Of a DNA stretch of 64,000 nt, positions 41,957-51,205 are shown in pieces. Numbering within the stretch: the stretch's first letter is position 1; every line of letters starts with the position of its first letter. The stretch is from Pedobacter cryoconitis (GTDB lineage Bacteria; Bacteroidota; Bacteroidia; Sphingobacteriales; Sphingobacteriaceae), in the NCBI RefSeq assembly GCF_003259615.1, contig NZ_QLLR01000014.1, positions 58,485 through 122,484 of the forward strand. The letters run 5' to 3'. The notes beneath the pieces are model-generated. The model was not told where the DNA came from and did no database searches. It saw only the letters and a list, made by a program, of their open reading frames with translations. Position numbers and translations under genes: made by a program.

Positions 41957-42847
41957 ATGAATACATTATATAAAATACTAAGACTTGTTACTGTTTTTAC
42001 CCTGACGGTTACCGCAGCACAAGCACAATTGAATCCATTAAGTGCCCAGTATTACACTAACCAGTACCTGATTAACCCTGCCTATGCAGGAATAGATCCG
42101 GGTTTAAAAGTAAATTTAGCTTATCGCAAACTTTGGAATAACGTACCCGGTTCTCCTTTAACCCAGAATATTACCGCCGACTACGGTTTCGGCCGCGCAG
42201 CTTTAGGTTTGTCTTTTAACAAAGAAAGTACAGGTTTACAGCGTCAGACAAGAGTAGTAGGTAGTTATGCTTATCATCTGCCTTTAGATGCAGATAACCG
42301 TCAATTACACTTTGGTGTTTCCTTTGGATTTATGAATCAGAACCTGCAGAATTCAGATATTTATGGGAATCCGAATGATCCGGATATTAGTCAGTATAAT
42401 GAACGCGGAACTTACCTGGATGGTGACTTCGGAATAGCCTATACTTCCAATAAACTAAGTGTACAAGCATCGCTTCCAAACTTAAAAAGCATCTTTAAAA
42501 AGGATGTGATTAAACTCGCCGATGTGGCTACATTTTATACTGCGGTCAGTTATAACCTGCAAATCAGCGGAGGCGCGGAAGGAATCCAGGCAGAACCTAA
42601 AGTCGCTTACCGCGGCGTTAAAAATTATGACAACATCCTGGATGCCGGCGCACAAATCAGTATGGCCAACAAACAGGTTTTTGTATTGGGCATGTACCAC
42701 AGTACGAAAAATGCAACTTTTGGCTTAGGGATGGATTTGAAAAATAAGTACCTGATCAGCGGAACCTATACGACACAAACTTCTGCCCTGAACTCTTATA
42801 CCAATGGAAGTTTCGAAATTAATCTGCGGCTGAGCTTAGATAAATAG
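41957..42847 (+). CDS. PorP/SprF-family type IX secretion outer-membrane protein
   Basis: The 296-residue product has a signal peptide (to about residue 23, ending AQA) and the family opening LNPLSAQYYTNQYLINPAYAG, with alternating beta-strand pattern to the end (FEINLRLSLDK). PorP/SprF proteins form an outer-membrane barrel that holds type B substrates on the surface. It lies 30 bp after the adhesin gene and probably anchors that protein. Confidence 0.93.
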   Translation: MNTLYKILRLVTVFTLTVTAAQAQLNPLSAQYYTNQYLINPAYAGIDPGLKVNLAYRKLWNNVPGSPLTQNITADYGFGRAALGLSFNKESTGLQRQTRVVGSYAYHLPLDADNRQLHFGVSFGFMNQNLQNSDIYGNPNDPDISQYNERGTYLDGDFGIAYTSNKLSVQASLPNLKSIFKKDVIKLADVATFYTAVSYNLQISGGAEGIQAEPKVAYRGVKNYDNILDAGAQISMANKQVFVLGMYHSTKNATFGLGMDLKNKYLISGTYTTQTSALNSYTNGSFEINLRLSLDK

Positions 42848-42861
42848 CACACCCATAATTC

Positions 42862-42909
42862 AATACCTAAAAATCCCCCAATCAATGAATTGGGGGATTT
42901 TTAGGTATT
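42862..42909. terminator. Perfect 21-bp bidirectional terminator hairpin
   Basis: Arms 42862-42882 and 42889-42909 are perfectly complementary over 21 bp with a 6-nt loop. The stem contains A and T runs on both sides of a five-C/five-G core, so it can stop transcription in both directions between the convergent PorP-like and epimerase genes. Its end overlaps the epimerase stop codon (42908-42910) by two bases. Confidence 0.9.
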
Positions 42910-44068
42910 ACAGGTTTGAAAACTTGTAAATAGAACTTGTCTGATAAGTCTGTCCCGGACGAAGAACTGTTGAAGGAAAAGAAGCCTGATTTGGAGAATC
43001 CGGAAAATGCTGGGTTTCCAATGCGATTGCCGTTCTAAAATCATCACTGGAACCGTCCTTAAATACATTTTTACCTTGCATGGCATTACCGCTGTAAAAC
43101 TGTATGCCAGGCTCTGTGGTATAAATATCCAGTACAATTCCTGACTTATCGCCCTGAACAGTAGCCGCATGAAACATGCCCATTCCTTCTGTTTTATTCA
43201 ATACAAAATTATGGTCATAACCCTTACCATAACTTAACTGGTCATTTTTAGCCTCAATTCTGGCTCCTATCGTTAAAGATTTAGAAAAATCAAAAGGGGT
43301 TCCGGCTACCTTTTCGATCTTACCCGTTGGAATTAAAGTAGAATCAACAGGCAGATAACTATCTGCATAGAGCTGTAAACGATGGCCTAAAATCTTGCCG
43401 CTTCCTTCTCCATTCAGGTTAAAAAAGGCGTGATTGGTTAAATTTACCACAGTTGGCTTGTCAGTGGTCGCGACATAATCCATTTTCAGCTCATTGTCGT
43501 CCGTTAACGTATAAGTTACTTTAACCTTTAAATTTCCAGGAAAACCTTCTTCCATATCCTTCGATACATACTCCAGTTCCAGCGTATGCGCATCAGGCTG
43601 TTTTGCATCCCATACCACATACTGATACCCTTTTTTACCACCGTGTAAAGTATTCTGCCCATTATTGGTGAATAAAGTATATTGCTTGCCATCCAGCGTG
43701 AATTTACCTTTAGCAATCCGGTTACCATAACGCCCGATAGTTGCCCCGAAATAAGGTTCTGTAGATTTCTCATACGCGTTCACACTATTAAAACCTACTA
43801 CTACATCTGTTAACTTACCCGCTTTATCCGGAATCAGCAAGCTAACCAGTCTGCCGCCATAATTGGTAAATACAGCTTCTGCATGTTTAGAATTTTTCAG
43901 GATATACAAACCTGTTTCCTTACCATCGGTTGTTCTTTTAAAAGAATCTGCCGAAAGTTTCACCGTTTGCAGGCTGTCTGCCGCGACAGTTGTTGATTTC
44001 GTTGCTGAATTACAGGAAGCAAAAATTGTCCCTGCAATTGCTATAACGCTGATATAAGTAATCCTCAT
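42908..44068 (-). CDS. Aldose 1-epimerase (galactose mutarotase), lipoprotein form
   Basis: The 386-residue product has a lipoprotein signal (IFASC near residue 19). It then shows the GalM fold with the conserved TIGRYGNRIAKGKF-type segment, HGGKKG with the first catalytic-region His, VNLTNHAFFNLNG (His near 215) and TEPGIQFYSGN with the catalytic Glu near 318. It interconverts alpha and beta anomers of aldoses released by the hydrolases of this locus, here probably in the periplasm. It is the last gene of the polysaccharide utilisation operon. Confidence 0.93.
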   Translation of the reverse strand: MRITYISVIAIAGTIFASCNSATKSTTVAADSLQTVKLSADSFKRTTDGKETGLYILKNSKHAEAVFTNYGGRLVSLLIPDKAGKLTDVVVGFNSVNAYEKSTEPYFGATIGRYGNRIAKGKFTLDGKQYTLFTNNGQNTLHGGKKGYQYVVWDAKQPDAHTLELEYVSKDMEEGFPGNLKVKVTYTLTDDNELKMDYVATTDKPTVVNLTNHAFFNLNGEGSGKILGHRLQLYADSYLPVDSTLIPTGKIEKVAGTPFDFSKSLTIGARIEAKNDQLSYGKGYDHNFVLNKTEGMGMFHAATVQGDKSGIVLDIYTTEPGIQFYSGNAMQGKNVFKDGSSDDFRTAIALETQHFPDSPNQASFPSTVLRPGQTYQTSSIYKFSNL

Positions 44069-44084
44069 AATTTTTATAATTAAA

Positions 44085-44125
44085 TGGTGGTCCTGCCTGA
44101 CAGCTCACCAGGACAAGACCCACCA
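44085..44125. other. Intergenic hairpin between DUF4965 and epimerase genes
   Basis: TGGTGG (44085-44090) with CCACCA (44120-44125) and TCCTG (44091-44095) with CAGGA (44109-44113) can pair, leaving an internal bulge. The structure lies 15 bp after the DUF4965 stop codon. No T run follows, so it may be a processing or attenuation element rather than a full terminator. Confidence 0.4.
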
Positions 44126-44139
44126 AACCAAATTTAACT

Positions 44140-46656
44140 TTATTTACCATGTAACTTGTAGTCCAGCAATTTAATCGCATACCCTCCTACCACACTTCGC
44201 GCCTGGAAGCCTACCTGTTTACCATCTGTAGTTTCATGCCAGTCACTTAGCGGAACTCTGGTTGGTGTTTCCAGGGCATATTTATAAATCGGATCTATAA
44301 ACTTTTCAAAATCTGCACGGTTATCCGTTAACGTTGCCGTCCACATAATCCAGTCCGATTTGGTATAACTGCGGCGGCTGTCCAGCGGCAAACCAAAAGC
44401 ATTTTGCTTCGTTAAGTAATACTTGATTTCTTTCTTAAACACCTCCTTTGGAAAGATATTCATGTCCAAAACCTTATCCCAAACCATGTTATACTTCTGG
44501 CTCCAGGTATTTTTCTGGTCAAAAGTTAACGCATAATGATCTCCGTCATTTGCCATTTCCATCCACTTCAGCGACATTTGTTTCGCCATCGCAGTGTATT
44601 TGACAGCCTCAGCTTTCATCCCCAGTTTATCTGCAAGCATTCCGTACCCTGCTAAAGCAACAATTGCTTTCACAGATAAGTTTGCATTGCGGGCCATATG
44701 CCCGGCAAAATCATCTGTACAAAGCTGGTTGGCCGGATCAAATCCTTCTTTACTCAGGTAATCTGCCCAGACAGAAAGTGTTTTCCAATGTTTTTTAGCG
44801 TAATCCGCATTCCCTTCCACCCTGGCGATTGCAGCAGTCAGGATCAGCATATTTCCCGCTTCTTCAACCGGCATATCTTCTCCGTAAGTCTGTCCGTTGG
44901 CTAATGGATAAGTTCCCAAATCATGCGAAGGGAAAGGCTTTTTCCATTTGCCGCTTTCACTATAATAAAATATCCCGTTCATCATTCCCTTTAACAAATC
45001 AGGATTATAGACCAGAAATAGCGGTGCCGAAGGATAAGTTATATCTACCGTATTGATAGAACCATTACTGAAATTTTCTTTAGAAAGAAAAAGAAGTTCT
45101 CCCTGCGGACTCTCTGCCAATTTATGCGCAGAGATAGCCTGACGGTAAGAAAGATCTGAAAGGCCGGCATATTTCTGCCCCCCCGCCTTTACATTATCTG
45201 CATGAAATCTCTGGTCAAAATCTTTACTCTTTTGAAGCACAGCCGCATATTCAGTATTAGCCAGTTCCAATTGTTTTTCTATCGTCTGGTCATTTTTGCG
45301 GTTCCACCAGGCTTTTAAATTCTGGCCAAAATACTGCACAGCGTACAGATCATCATAGCCGATTAAAATGTATTTTTCAACTGGTGAAGTGCCAACCTGG
45401 TTAAAAGGCAGTACAGTAGACAGCATTAACTTTTTGCCTGTTGTACTGGTCTTTCCGGTAGATTGAGCCGTTGTTTTACTGGCTGTTTTACCTGTTGTAA
45501 ATGAAGTTATAGCTTCATCTGCAGGGCCAGCGTATTGTTTAGCCTGAGTATGCTGCGGTGCAGCGACATACAGATAACCCCAATCGATACGCACATCGTC
45601 ACCTTGTTTTTTCAATATCGCCTGTTCTGTAGTACCTGCCTTTAAAACAGACAATTGCCCGGTTTTATACTGTTCAGCTTTTACTTCCTGAAATTCTGTA
45701 TTCACTGCTAAACCAGTACTTGCCCCAAAGTAAACTTCCGCATTGTGCTTTTTACCGTCTTTAGCTTTCACTTTAAAGGACACATAGGAAACAGGACGCG
45801 ATAAAAGATTCAAATCACTCATCAGCAGCGGGGAAGTGAAGTCCACATCCAGGTTTACATTTCCGCAATCAAAACTATAAGAAGTCTGAGTTGCAGTTAT
45901 TCCGATTTTAGTCTGTTTGGCCAGTAAAACATTGGGCGTGCCTGCAGCTGGTTTATCGTACACCAATCCTGCATCCAGCCATTGACCGCCTACATTATTT
46001 TTAACATGAACAGCCAGTAAGTTTTGCCCTTTTTTTAAAAGTTTCGTATCTACAGGTATATAGATAAACTTGCCATTGAAACATTTGCAGGTGAAAATCC
46101 GGGTTCCGTTTAAATAGACTTCTACATCATCGTCATTCATCAGTTTAAGTTTCAAACCTTTAAAATCTGTCTGCTCCAGATTAAATGTCCGGCGCATCCA
46201 TAAGTCTTTGGTTCTCCACTGCGTAGTCGCTGAACCATCCCCAAAAGGAGCTGTTCCGGTTTTCCAGTCCGACTCCTTAAATCCTGCTTCATTCCATCCC
46301 TTGTCTGGTTCCGATTCTACATATTTTGCGGTATATGCTTTTTCGTCTGAAGCAGGAAGGACTGTCTGGAAGCTTTCTTCCTGTCCGCCCAGAAAGCGGT
46401 AAACTTTGCCATCGACTTTTAACAAACCTGTCAGTGACTGTGTTGCGCCCGTCCAATGTTTGGTAGCCGAAGCATTTAATCTGTCTGTAAATGACCAGAC
46501 GCTAAAATAAGGATCATGTGTAAGCAGTGGATATGCCGGAGCGATCCGCTGCTGCCCAGCGGAAGAATGCTGTTGCTTTACAGACGGATTCTTTTGCTGA
46601 GCGGACGCGTTCAGCAGCAAACCCGCTAAAGCCAAAGAGATAAATAATCGTTTCAT
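44140..46656 (-). CDS. DUF4965/glutaminase-A-like family protein
   Basis: The 838-residue product has a cleavable signal peptide (to about residue 19, ending ASA). The family opening follows: HDPYFSVWSFTDRLNASATKH-type, then W-T-G-A-x-Q-S-L. Residues of about 110-250 form an inserted jelly-roll-like segment (LWMRRTFNLEQTDFKGLKLK, VYLNGTRIF, NLLAVHVKN) of the type found in GH2 sugar-binding domains. The C-terminal half is the DUF4965/DUF1793 alpha-barrel (TYPSAPLFLVYNP, CTDDFAGH, YALTFDQKNTWSQKYN, DSRRSYTKSDWIMW). Members are annotated as glutaminase A, but their occurrence in glycan loci suggests sugar hydrolysis. It is in the operon with GH2, 25 bp after it. Confidence 0.88.
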   Translation of the reverse strand: MKRLFISLALAGLLLNASAQQKNPSVKQQHSSAGQQRIAPAYPLLTHDPYFSVWSFTDRLNASATKHWTGATQSLTGLLKVDGKVYRFLGGQEESFQTVLPASDEKAYTAKYVESEPDKGWNEAGFKESDWKTGTAPFGDGSATTQWRTKDLWMRRTFNLEQTDFKGLKLKLMNDDDVEVYLNGTRIFTCKCFNGKFIYIPVDTKLLKKGQNLLAVHVKNNVGGQWLDAGLVYDKPAAGTPNVLLAKQTKIGITATQTSYSFDCGNVNLDVDFTSPLLMSDLNLLSRPVSYVSFKVKAKDGKKHNAEVYFGASTGLAVNTEFQEVKAEQYKTGQLSVLKAGTTEQAILKKQGDDVRIDWGYLYVAAPQHTQAKQYAGPADEAITSFTTGKTASKTTAQSTGKTSTTGKKLMLSTVLPFNQVGTSPVEKYILIGYDDLYAVQYFGQNLKAWWNRKNDQTIEKQLELANTEYAAVLQKSKDFDQRFHADNVKAGGQKYAGLSDLSYRQAISAHKLAESPQGELLFLSKENFSNGSINTVDITYPSAPLFLVYNPDLLKGMMNGIFYYSESGKWKKPFPSHDLGTYPLANGQTYGEDMPVEEAGNMLILTAAIARVEGNADYAKKHWKTLSVWADYLSKEGFDPANQLCTDDFAGHMARNANLSVKAIVALAGYGMLADKLGMKAEAVKYTAMAKQMSLKWMEMANDGDHYALTFDQKNTWSQKYNMVWDKVLDMNIFPKEVFKKEIKYYLTKQNAFGLPLDSRRSYTKSDWIMWTATLTDNRADFEKFIDPIYKYALETPTRVPLSDWHETTDGKQVGFQARSVVGGYAIKLLDYKLHGK

Positions 46657-46681
46657 GCTATGTATGTTATGATTGCTATAA

Positions 46682-48523
46682 TTAAGGTGCAGGTATTAAA
46701 TAAAGTTTATCGTTTACGCGTTTTAGTTCTTCAACAGGCATTTTAATCACCTTTCTGTCGTAAGTCATAAAGCCATTGATTTCACCTTCTACGTCTGTGG
46801 TCTGTGTGTAAACTGCAGCCGACAGTCCCAATGGGATTAATTCTTCTAATCTTTTGGTGAAGGATTCATATTTGTTAAACAGGTCACCGGAATTTTTGAA
46901 AGACTGGTAACCCCAGTTATCTTTTTGCTGCCAGGTATGTCCATCCACTGGTAAACCTAATCCACCGAATTCCCCTAAAACAAGAAGCTGTTTTTGGCCA
47001 AACAAATCTGGTCTTGGCATGGCCGGTTGCGGATAATTGTGCAGATCCACCATATGACCTGTCGTATAAAAATTACCACCACTTGCACTGTTTACTAACC
47101 TGGAAGGGTCTTTTTTCATCGTCCATTCTGTAATTTCAACCGTTTTAAACTGTCCCCAGGCTTCATTAAAGGGCACCCACACCACTATTGAAGGGAAATT
47201 ATGCAAGGTATTCATGATCGCGTCCCATTCTTTACGGTAATATCCTTCAGATTCGGCAGTCCTGTTTTTATCTGAAGCGCGGTCCAGTACTCCGGGATGG
47301 CTTTCCCAACCATTGCCCAGATCGCCACTTGGCATATCCTGCCATAACAACATCCCAACCCTGTCGCAATAGTTATAATACCTTGCGGGCTCAACTTTAA
47401 TGTGTTTACGGATCATATTGAACCCCATTTTTTTGAGTTCGTCAATGTCGTATACCATCGCCTCTTCTGTAGGGGCAGTATATAAACCATCCGGCCACCA
47501 GCCCTGATCGAGCGGGCCATATTGAAATACAAATTTGTTGTTCAGCAGCATCCGCTGAATACCTTTCGCATCCGGAGCCATAGAAATTTTACGCATCGCG
47601 AAATAACTTTTTACTTCATCTACAGGTTTCCCATTGCGCAGCAGCGTGATCTTCATGTCATATAAGAACGGACTTTCCGGCGACCAGAGTTTTTCATTTT
47701 TAACGGAAATCTCTGCCGTCGCATCCACCGCTACTTTTTCTTCGGCAACGATAGCCTTACCATCTAATATACTGATTTTCAACTGATCACCAGGCTGACT
47801 ATTTTCAACTGCAGCACTCACCGAAATCCAGTGTGCATCAATGTCAGGGGTCTGTTTGGTCGATTGGATATAAGATTTAGGTACAGCTTCCAGCCAAACC
47901 GTTTGCCAGATACCCGTTACCGGTGTATACCAGATACTCTCAGGTTTTTTCACCTGTTTCCCTCTTGGCTGAGGTCCCTGGTCAGTTGGGTCCCATACCC
48001 GTACTTTAATTTCCTGTTGCGTCCCTTTTTTGAGCAGCGAAGTGATGTTCAGCGAAAAAGGATCAAAGCCCCCTTCATGTTTGCCCGCGCTTTTGCCATT
48101 AACAAAAATTTCTGCCTGCCAGTCTACCGCTCCAAAATGCAGCAGCACGTCTTTACCTTTTGCTGATACAGGTAGTGTGACGATATTTTTATACCATAAT
48201 ATACTGTCTTTACCGACCGTTTTACCGACTCCGGATAAAGCAGACTCTACAGCAAACGGCACCAGGATATGGCCCTGGTATTTTGCAGGTTCCTGCGCGT
48301 CTTTTGGTATAATCGCATATTCCCAAAGCCCGTTCAGGTTTTTCCAGTTATTATTCCGCACAAGTTGCGGCCTCGGATATTCCGGCAAAGGAGCAGCAGG
48401 ATTTACCTTTTCTGCCCATGGAGAAACAATTTTGTCTTTAATTAAGGCCCATTTAGTCTGCTGTGCATTTGCAGCAAAGCCTAAAAGCAAGAGCATTGTT
48501 CCCGTTAGCGTTTTCTTGATCAT
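46682..48523 (-). CDS. Glycoside hydrolase family 2 protein
   Basis: The 613-residue product has a signal peptide (to about residue 20, ending ANA). The GH2 domain order is sugar-binding jelly roll (about 60-210; LNGLWEYAI, LLHFGAVDWQAEIFVNGK), Ig-like sandwich (about 215-310) and TIM barrel (about 315-600; GFNMIRKHIKVEPARYYNYC). The acid/base Glu is in VPFNEAWGQF near 452 and the likely nucleophile Glu in LLVLGEFGGLG near 515. Family activities include beta-galactosidase, beta-mannosidase and beta-glucuronidase; which applies is not clear. It lies in the polysaccharide utilisation operon, preceded by three tandem 20-bp repeats. Confidence 0.92.
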   Translation of the reverse strand: MIKKTLTGTMLLLLGFAANAQQTKWALIKDKIVSPWAEKVNPAAPLPEYPRPQLVRNNNWKNLNGLWEYAIIPKDAQEPAKYQGHILVPFAVESALSGVGKTVGKDSILWYKNIVTLPVSAKGKDVLLHFGAVDWQAEIFVNGKSAGKHEGGFDPFSLNITSLLKKGTQQEIKVRVWDPTDQGPQPRGKQVKKPESIWYTPVTGIWQTVWLEAVPKSYIQSTKQTPDIDAHWISVSAAVENSQPGDQLKISILDGKAIVAEEKVAVDATAEISVKNEKLWSPESPFLYDMKITLLRNGKPVDEVKSYFAMRKISMAPDAKGIQRMLLNNKFVFQYGPLDQGWWPDGLYTAPTEEAMVYDIDELKKMGFNMIRKHIKVEPARYYNYCDRVGMLLWQDMPSGDLGNGWESHPGVLDRASDKNRTAESEGYYRKEWDAIMNTLHNFPSIVVWVPFNEAWGQFKTVEITEWTMKKDPSRLVNSASGGNFYTTGHMVDLHNYPQPAMPRPDLFGQKQLLVLGEFGGLGLPVDGHTWQQKDNWGYQSFKNSGDLFNKYESFTKRLEELIPLGLSAAVYTQTTDVEGEINGFMTYDRKVIKMPVEELKRVNDKLYLIPAP

Positions 48524-48530
48524 GTTATTT

Positions 48531-48590
48531 AGTTTGTGGTTACAATTGGTATTTCGTGGTTAAAACTGATATTTCGTGGTTACAACTGGA
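48531..48590 (-). repeat. Three tandem 20-bp repeats before the GH2 gene
   Basis: Units at 48531-48550, 48551-48570 and 48571-48590 share the core TTYGTGGTTAMAAYTG on the plus strand. The last unit covers the end of the DUF3823 gene (stop codon 48580-48582), and the first ends 7 bp before the GH2 start codon. They may be a repeated protein-binding or RNA site, or slippage products. Confidence 0.75.
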
Positions 48591-49275
48591 TTTTTTGAAG
48601 AGGTGAAAAGATCATGTCTTCCACCCCAACTATTTTTACCCCTATACGGGCAAAAACATAATTCTGCGCCGGAACAATAGCCGGAACATTAACTTTAAGG
48701 GTTAAAGCAGCGGGATCGGTAATAGCCCCTGCAGATAGCTCTGAACTGACAATATTGTCTGAGCCAGAAACAAACTGAGTTTTATTCACGTATAAATTTA
48801 CACGTTCAATATTTTTAGCCATACTGCCTGTAATAATCTGATCTACCCGGAAGGTGGCAGTCAGCTCAGTTCCGGAAGCTTTATAAACTGCGTTTCTGAC
48901 CAGGTAATATGGAATTGCCTGCAAGTCCAAAGTCTGGCTCCCCTTCACCGCAATGGCTAAAGTATCATTTACCCCGGCTGTATTTTGGTGCCATTTAAAA
49001 GGCCCCTGTCCGTTAGGGATAATGAGTTTATAATCACCATCAGAAAAAAGCACCGAATAACTTCCGTCCTGAGCAAAGCTTGCCGTCATCGCACCCTTTT
49101 TCCCGAAACCCAATTGGTAAAATTCCAAAGGAACCCGGTCATACTCCAAGCCAATTTCTTCATTATTATACAGGATCTTTCCTTTTAAAGTGGTAGAAAG
49201 CTCCTTGTAATTATCCTTTTTACAGGAGAAAACCGGGAGTAAAAGTAACAGCATATATATAGGTTTTAACTTCAT
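48580..49275 (-). CDS. DUF3823-family lipoprotein of the polysaccharide utilisation locus
   Basis: The 231-residue product has a lipoprotein signal (LPVFSCKKD). The mature part is predicted to be all beta with a carboxypeptidase-regulatory-like first domain (LKGKILYNNEEIG, DGSYSVLFSDGDYKLII) and a second domain ending in a strand with MIFSPLQKIQL. This fits DUF3823 proteins, which regularly follow SusD genes and are believed to bind glycans at the cell surface. The gene starts 24 bp after the SusD-like stop. Confidence 0.88.
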   Translation of the reverse strand: MKLKPIYMLLLLLPVFSCKKDNYKELSTTLKGKILYNNEEIGLEYDRVPLEFYQLGFGKKGAMTASFAQDGSYSVLFSDGDYKLIIPNGQGPFKWHQNTAGVNDTLAIAVKGSQTLDLQAIPYYLVRNAVYKASGTELTATFRVDQIITGSMAKNIERVNLYVNKTQFVSGSDNIVSSELSAGAITDPAALTLKVNVPAIVPAQNYVFARIGVKIVGVEDMIFSPLQKIQL

Positions 49276-49299
49276 AATTGCAGCGTTTAAAAACCAGGT

Positions 49300-51201
49300 T
49301 TACTGGTTTGGTTGTTTAACAATTTTTGGATTTGCGGATAAAACATCATTGCCAATAGTCGAATAATAATTTCCCATCTGGAACATGTTTGCCCCGGTAA
49401 CTGCTGTAGGCAGTACTTCTTTAAAGAGCCATTTGCCATGGTTTGGGTTTCCAGGATTATAGTACTTATATGGCCAGAGTCCATAAGGCTGGGTATTTTT
49501 CTTAGTAGACAACCCAATATCACTCACCAGCTGGCCCACAGACATTTTACTTCCGTCCCAAACGATGTGCGCTAAACGCCATCTTTTCATATCAAATAAA
49601 GTATGCCCTTCAAAGACCAGTTCTACCCGGCGTTCATGGACAATCTGATCAAATGTGACTCCCTGTATCGCTTTGGTTAAACCAGCTCTGGCACGCACCT
49701 GGTTGATGTATCCATCGGCAACACTACCCATTCCCAATTCGAAAGCGGCTTCTGCAGCATTCAATAAAACCTCTGCATAACGGTAGCGGATAAAAGCGAC
49801 ATCACTCTGTCTTCCCCTTCTTCCGGACCCCACCTGCGGGTCTAAATATTTGCGGATATAAAACCCGGTTTGTGACCTGAACTCCTGCCCGTTAACCGGC
49901 CCGTCTTTCCCCACTACCTGAACGGCAACATCAGTTCCGGGTAATTTAGCCAGGTGACTGGCATCATCACTTGTTAAAATACTACCATCAGCTAACTGGT
50001 AACCAGCCCAGACATCAACATTCTTACCTTTGAAAGCTCCATTAGGCAATAAAATTGTTCCTGCTAACCGGGCATCCCTGCCTGCAAAAGCATCCAGCTG
50101 ATTGGTGTAATATAGAGGATTACCCTGTCCGTCTTTTGTAGCAATAGGTGCATAAGTATTGTCCAGTTTTTCAAAAGCCTGTACCAGGTTTAAAGAAGGG
50201 TTCAATCGCCCGGCATCCAGCCCTTCATCCGAAATAGAGAATGGCTGATTGTTAGTTGTAAAGCCATGAACTTTTGCAGAGTTTACTTTAAAATCTTCAA
50301 TAAAAATAGATTCCTGATTGACACTGCTTTTATCCAGAAACACTGCCGCAAAGTTCTCCGAAAGATCAGGTAAAACTTTGTACAGCTGATAACCACCAGC
50401 CTGCCCGTTGATGATCTGTTGCGCAGCTGCAAGGGCTTTTTGATAATAACCTCCAGCCAAACCAGCAGGTATGCCCACTTCCGCACCAGGCAAAGTAACC
50501 TGCGGAGTTTTAAAACCATATTTGGCAATAGACCCGGCATATAAGGCTGCCCGCGCTTCCATTGCCAGTGCAGCCCCTTTAGATGCTCTTGATTTTTGGT
50601 TTACATCGTTTGGTAATATATATTTTATCGCTTCAGCCTCGCTGATCACAAAATCATAAACCTCCGACTCCTTGGATCTTGGAACCTGTAAATTGGTTAT
50701 ATTACCGGAATAATCATACTGCATAGGCTCTGTAATCAGCGGTAATCCGCCCATCCGTTTTGCCATTTCAAAATAGAAATTAGCTCTGAGAAAACGTGCT
50801 TCTGCAATGAACCTCGCCTTATCTGTTTCCGTCAGTTTGGTTGCTGCAGTGGCCCGTTTGATAAAAAGATTCATATCGCGGATATACCCATAATCCCAGA
50901 TCCCCCATTCTCCATAACCCCAGCCTGTGCGCTGAACGATATTATAACTTCCATTTTCAGAAGGAAAAGCTTCACTAAAATCAACGAATGATCGCCAGCC
51001 ATCCCCGTCTAAACTTGAAAAATCCAGTTGCCGGTTATACAAATCTCCTAAAACAGAGAGCGCCAGAGCCGGATCTGAGAAAGCAATTTCTTCAGGAATA
51101 ATTTGTTTAGGGGGTACATCTAAAAATGCACTGTCTTTTTTACAAGCCCCGGTCAATAAAAGGGCAGTAAAGGTGAGTACTGTATATATCTTCTTCATCA
51201 T
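49300..51201 (-). CDS. RagB/SusD-family outer-membrane nutrient-binding lipoprotein
   Basis: The 633-residue product has a lipoprotein signal (LLTGACKKD), then the N-terminal helical SusD motif (FLDVPPKQIIPEEIAFSD). Typical family signatures follow: ARFLRANFYFEMAKRMGGLP, FIRYRYAEVLLNAAEAAFEL and HERRVELVFEGHTLFDMKRW. SusD proteins cap the SusC transporter and bind the oligosaccharide. The gene follows SusC by 4 bp, so the two are co-translated. Confidence 0.96.
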   Translation of the reverse strand: MMKKIYTVLTFTALLLTGACKKDSAFLDVPPKQIIPEEIAFSDPALALSVLGDLYNRQLDFSSLDGDGWRSFVDFSEAFPSENGSYNIVQRTGWGYGEWGIWDYGYIRDMNLFIKRATAATKLTETDKARFIAEARFLRANFYFEMAKRMGGLPLITEPMQYDYSGNITNLQVPRSKESEVYDFVISEAEAIKYILPNDVNQKSRASKGAALAMEARAALYAGSIAKYGFKTPQVTLPGAEVGIPAGLAGGYYQKALAAAQQIINGQAGGYQLYKVLPDLSENFAAVFLDKSSVNQESIFIEDFKVNSAKVHGFTTNNQPFSISDEGLDAGRLNPSLNLVQAFEKLDNTYAPIATKDGQGNPLYYTNQLDAFAGRDARLAGTILLPNGAFKGKNVDVWAGYQLADGSILTSDDASHLAKLPGTDVAVQVVGKDGPVNGQEFRSQTGFYIRKYLDPQVGSGRRGRQSDVAFIRYRYAEVLLNAAEAAFELGMGSVADGYINQVRARAGLTKAIQGVTFDQIVHERRVELVFEGHTLFDMKRWRLAHIVWDGSKMSVGQLVSDIGLSTKKNTQPYGLWPYKYYNPGNPNHGKWLFKEVLPTAVTGANMFQMGNYYSTIGNDVLSANPKIVKQPNQ

Positions 51202-51205
51202 GTGC

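Noticed and set aside
47831..48563. Plus-strand ORFs of 111 and 177 codons within the GH2 gene
   Set aside because: Both are antisense to a gene with clear catalytic motifs and show no domain signals.
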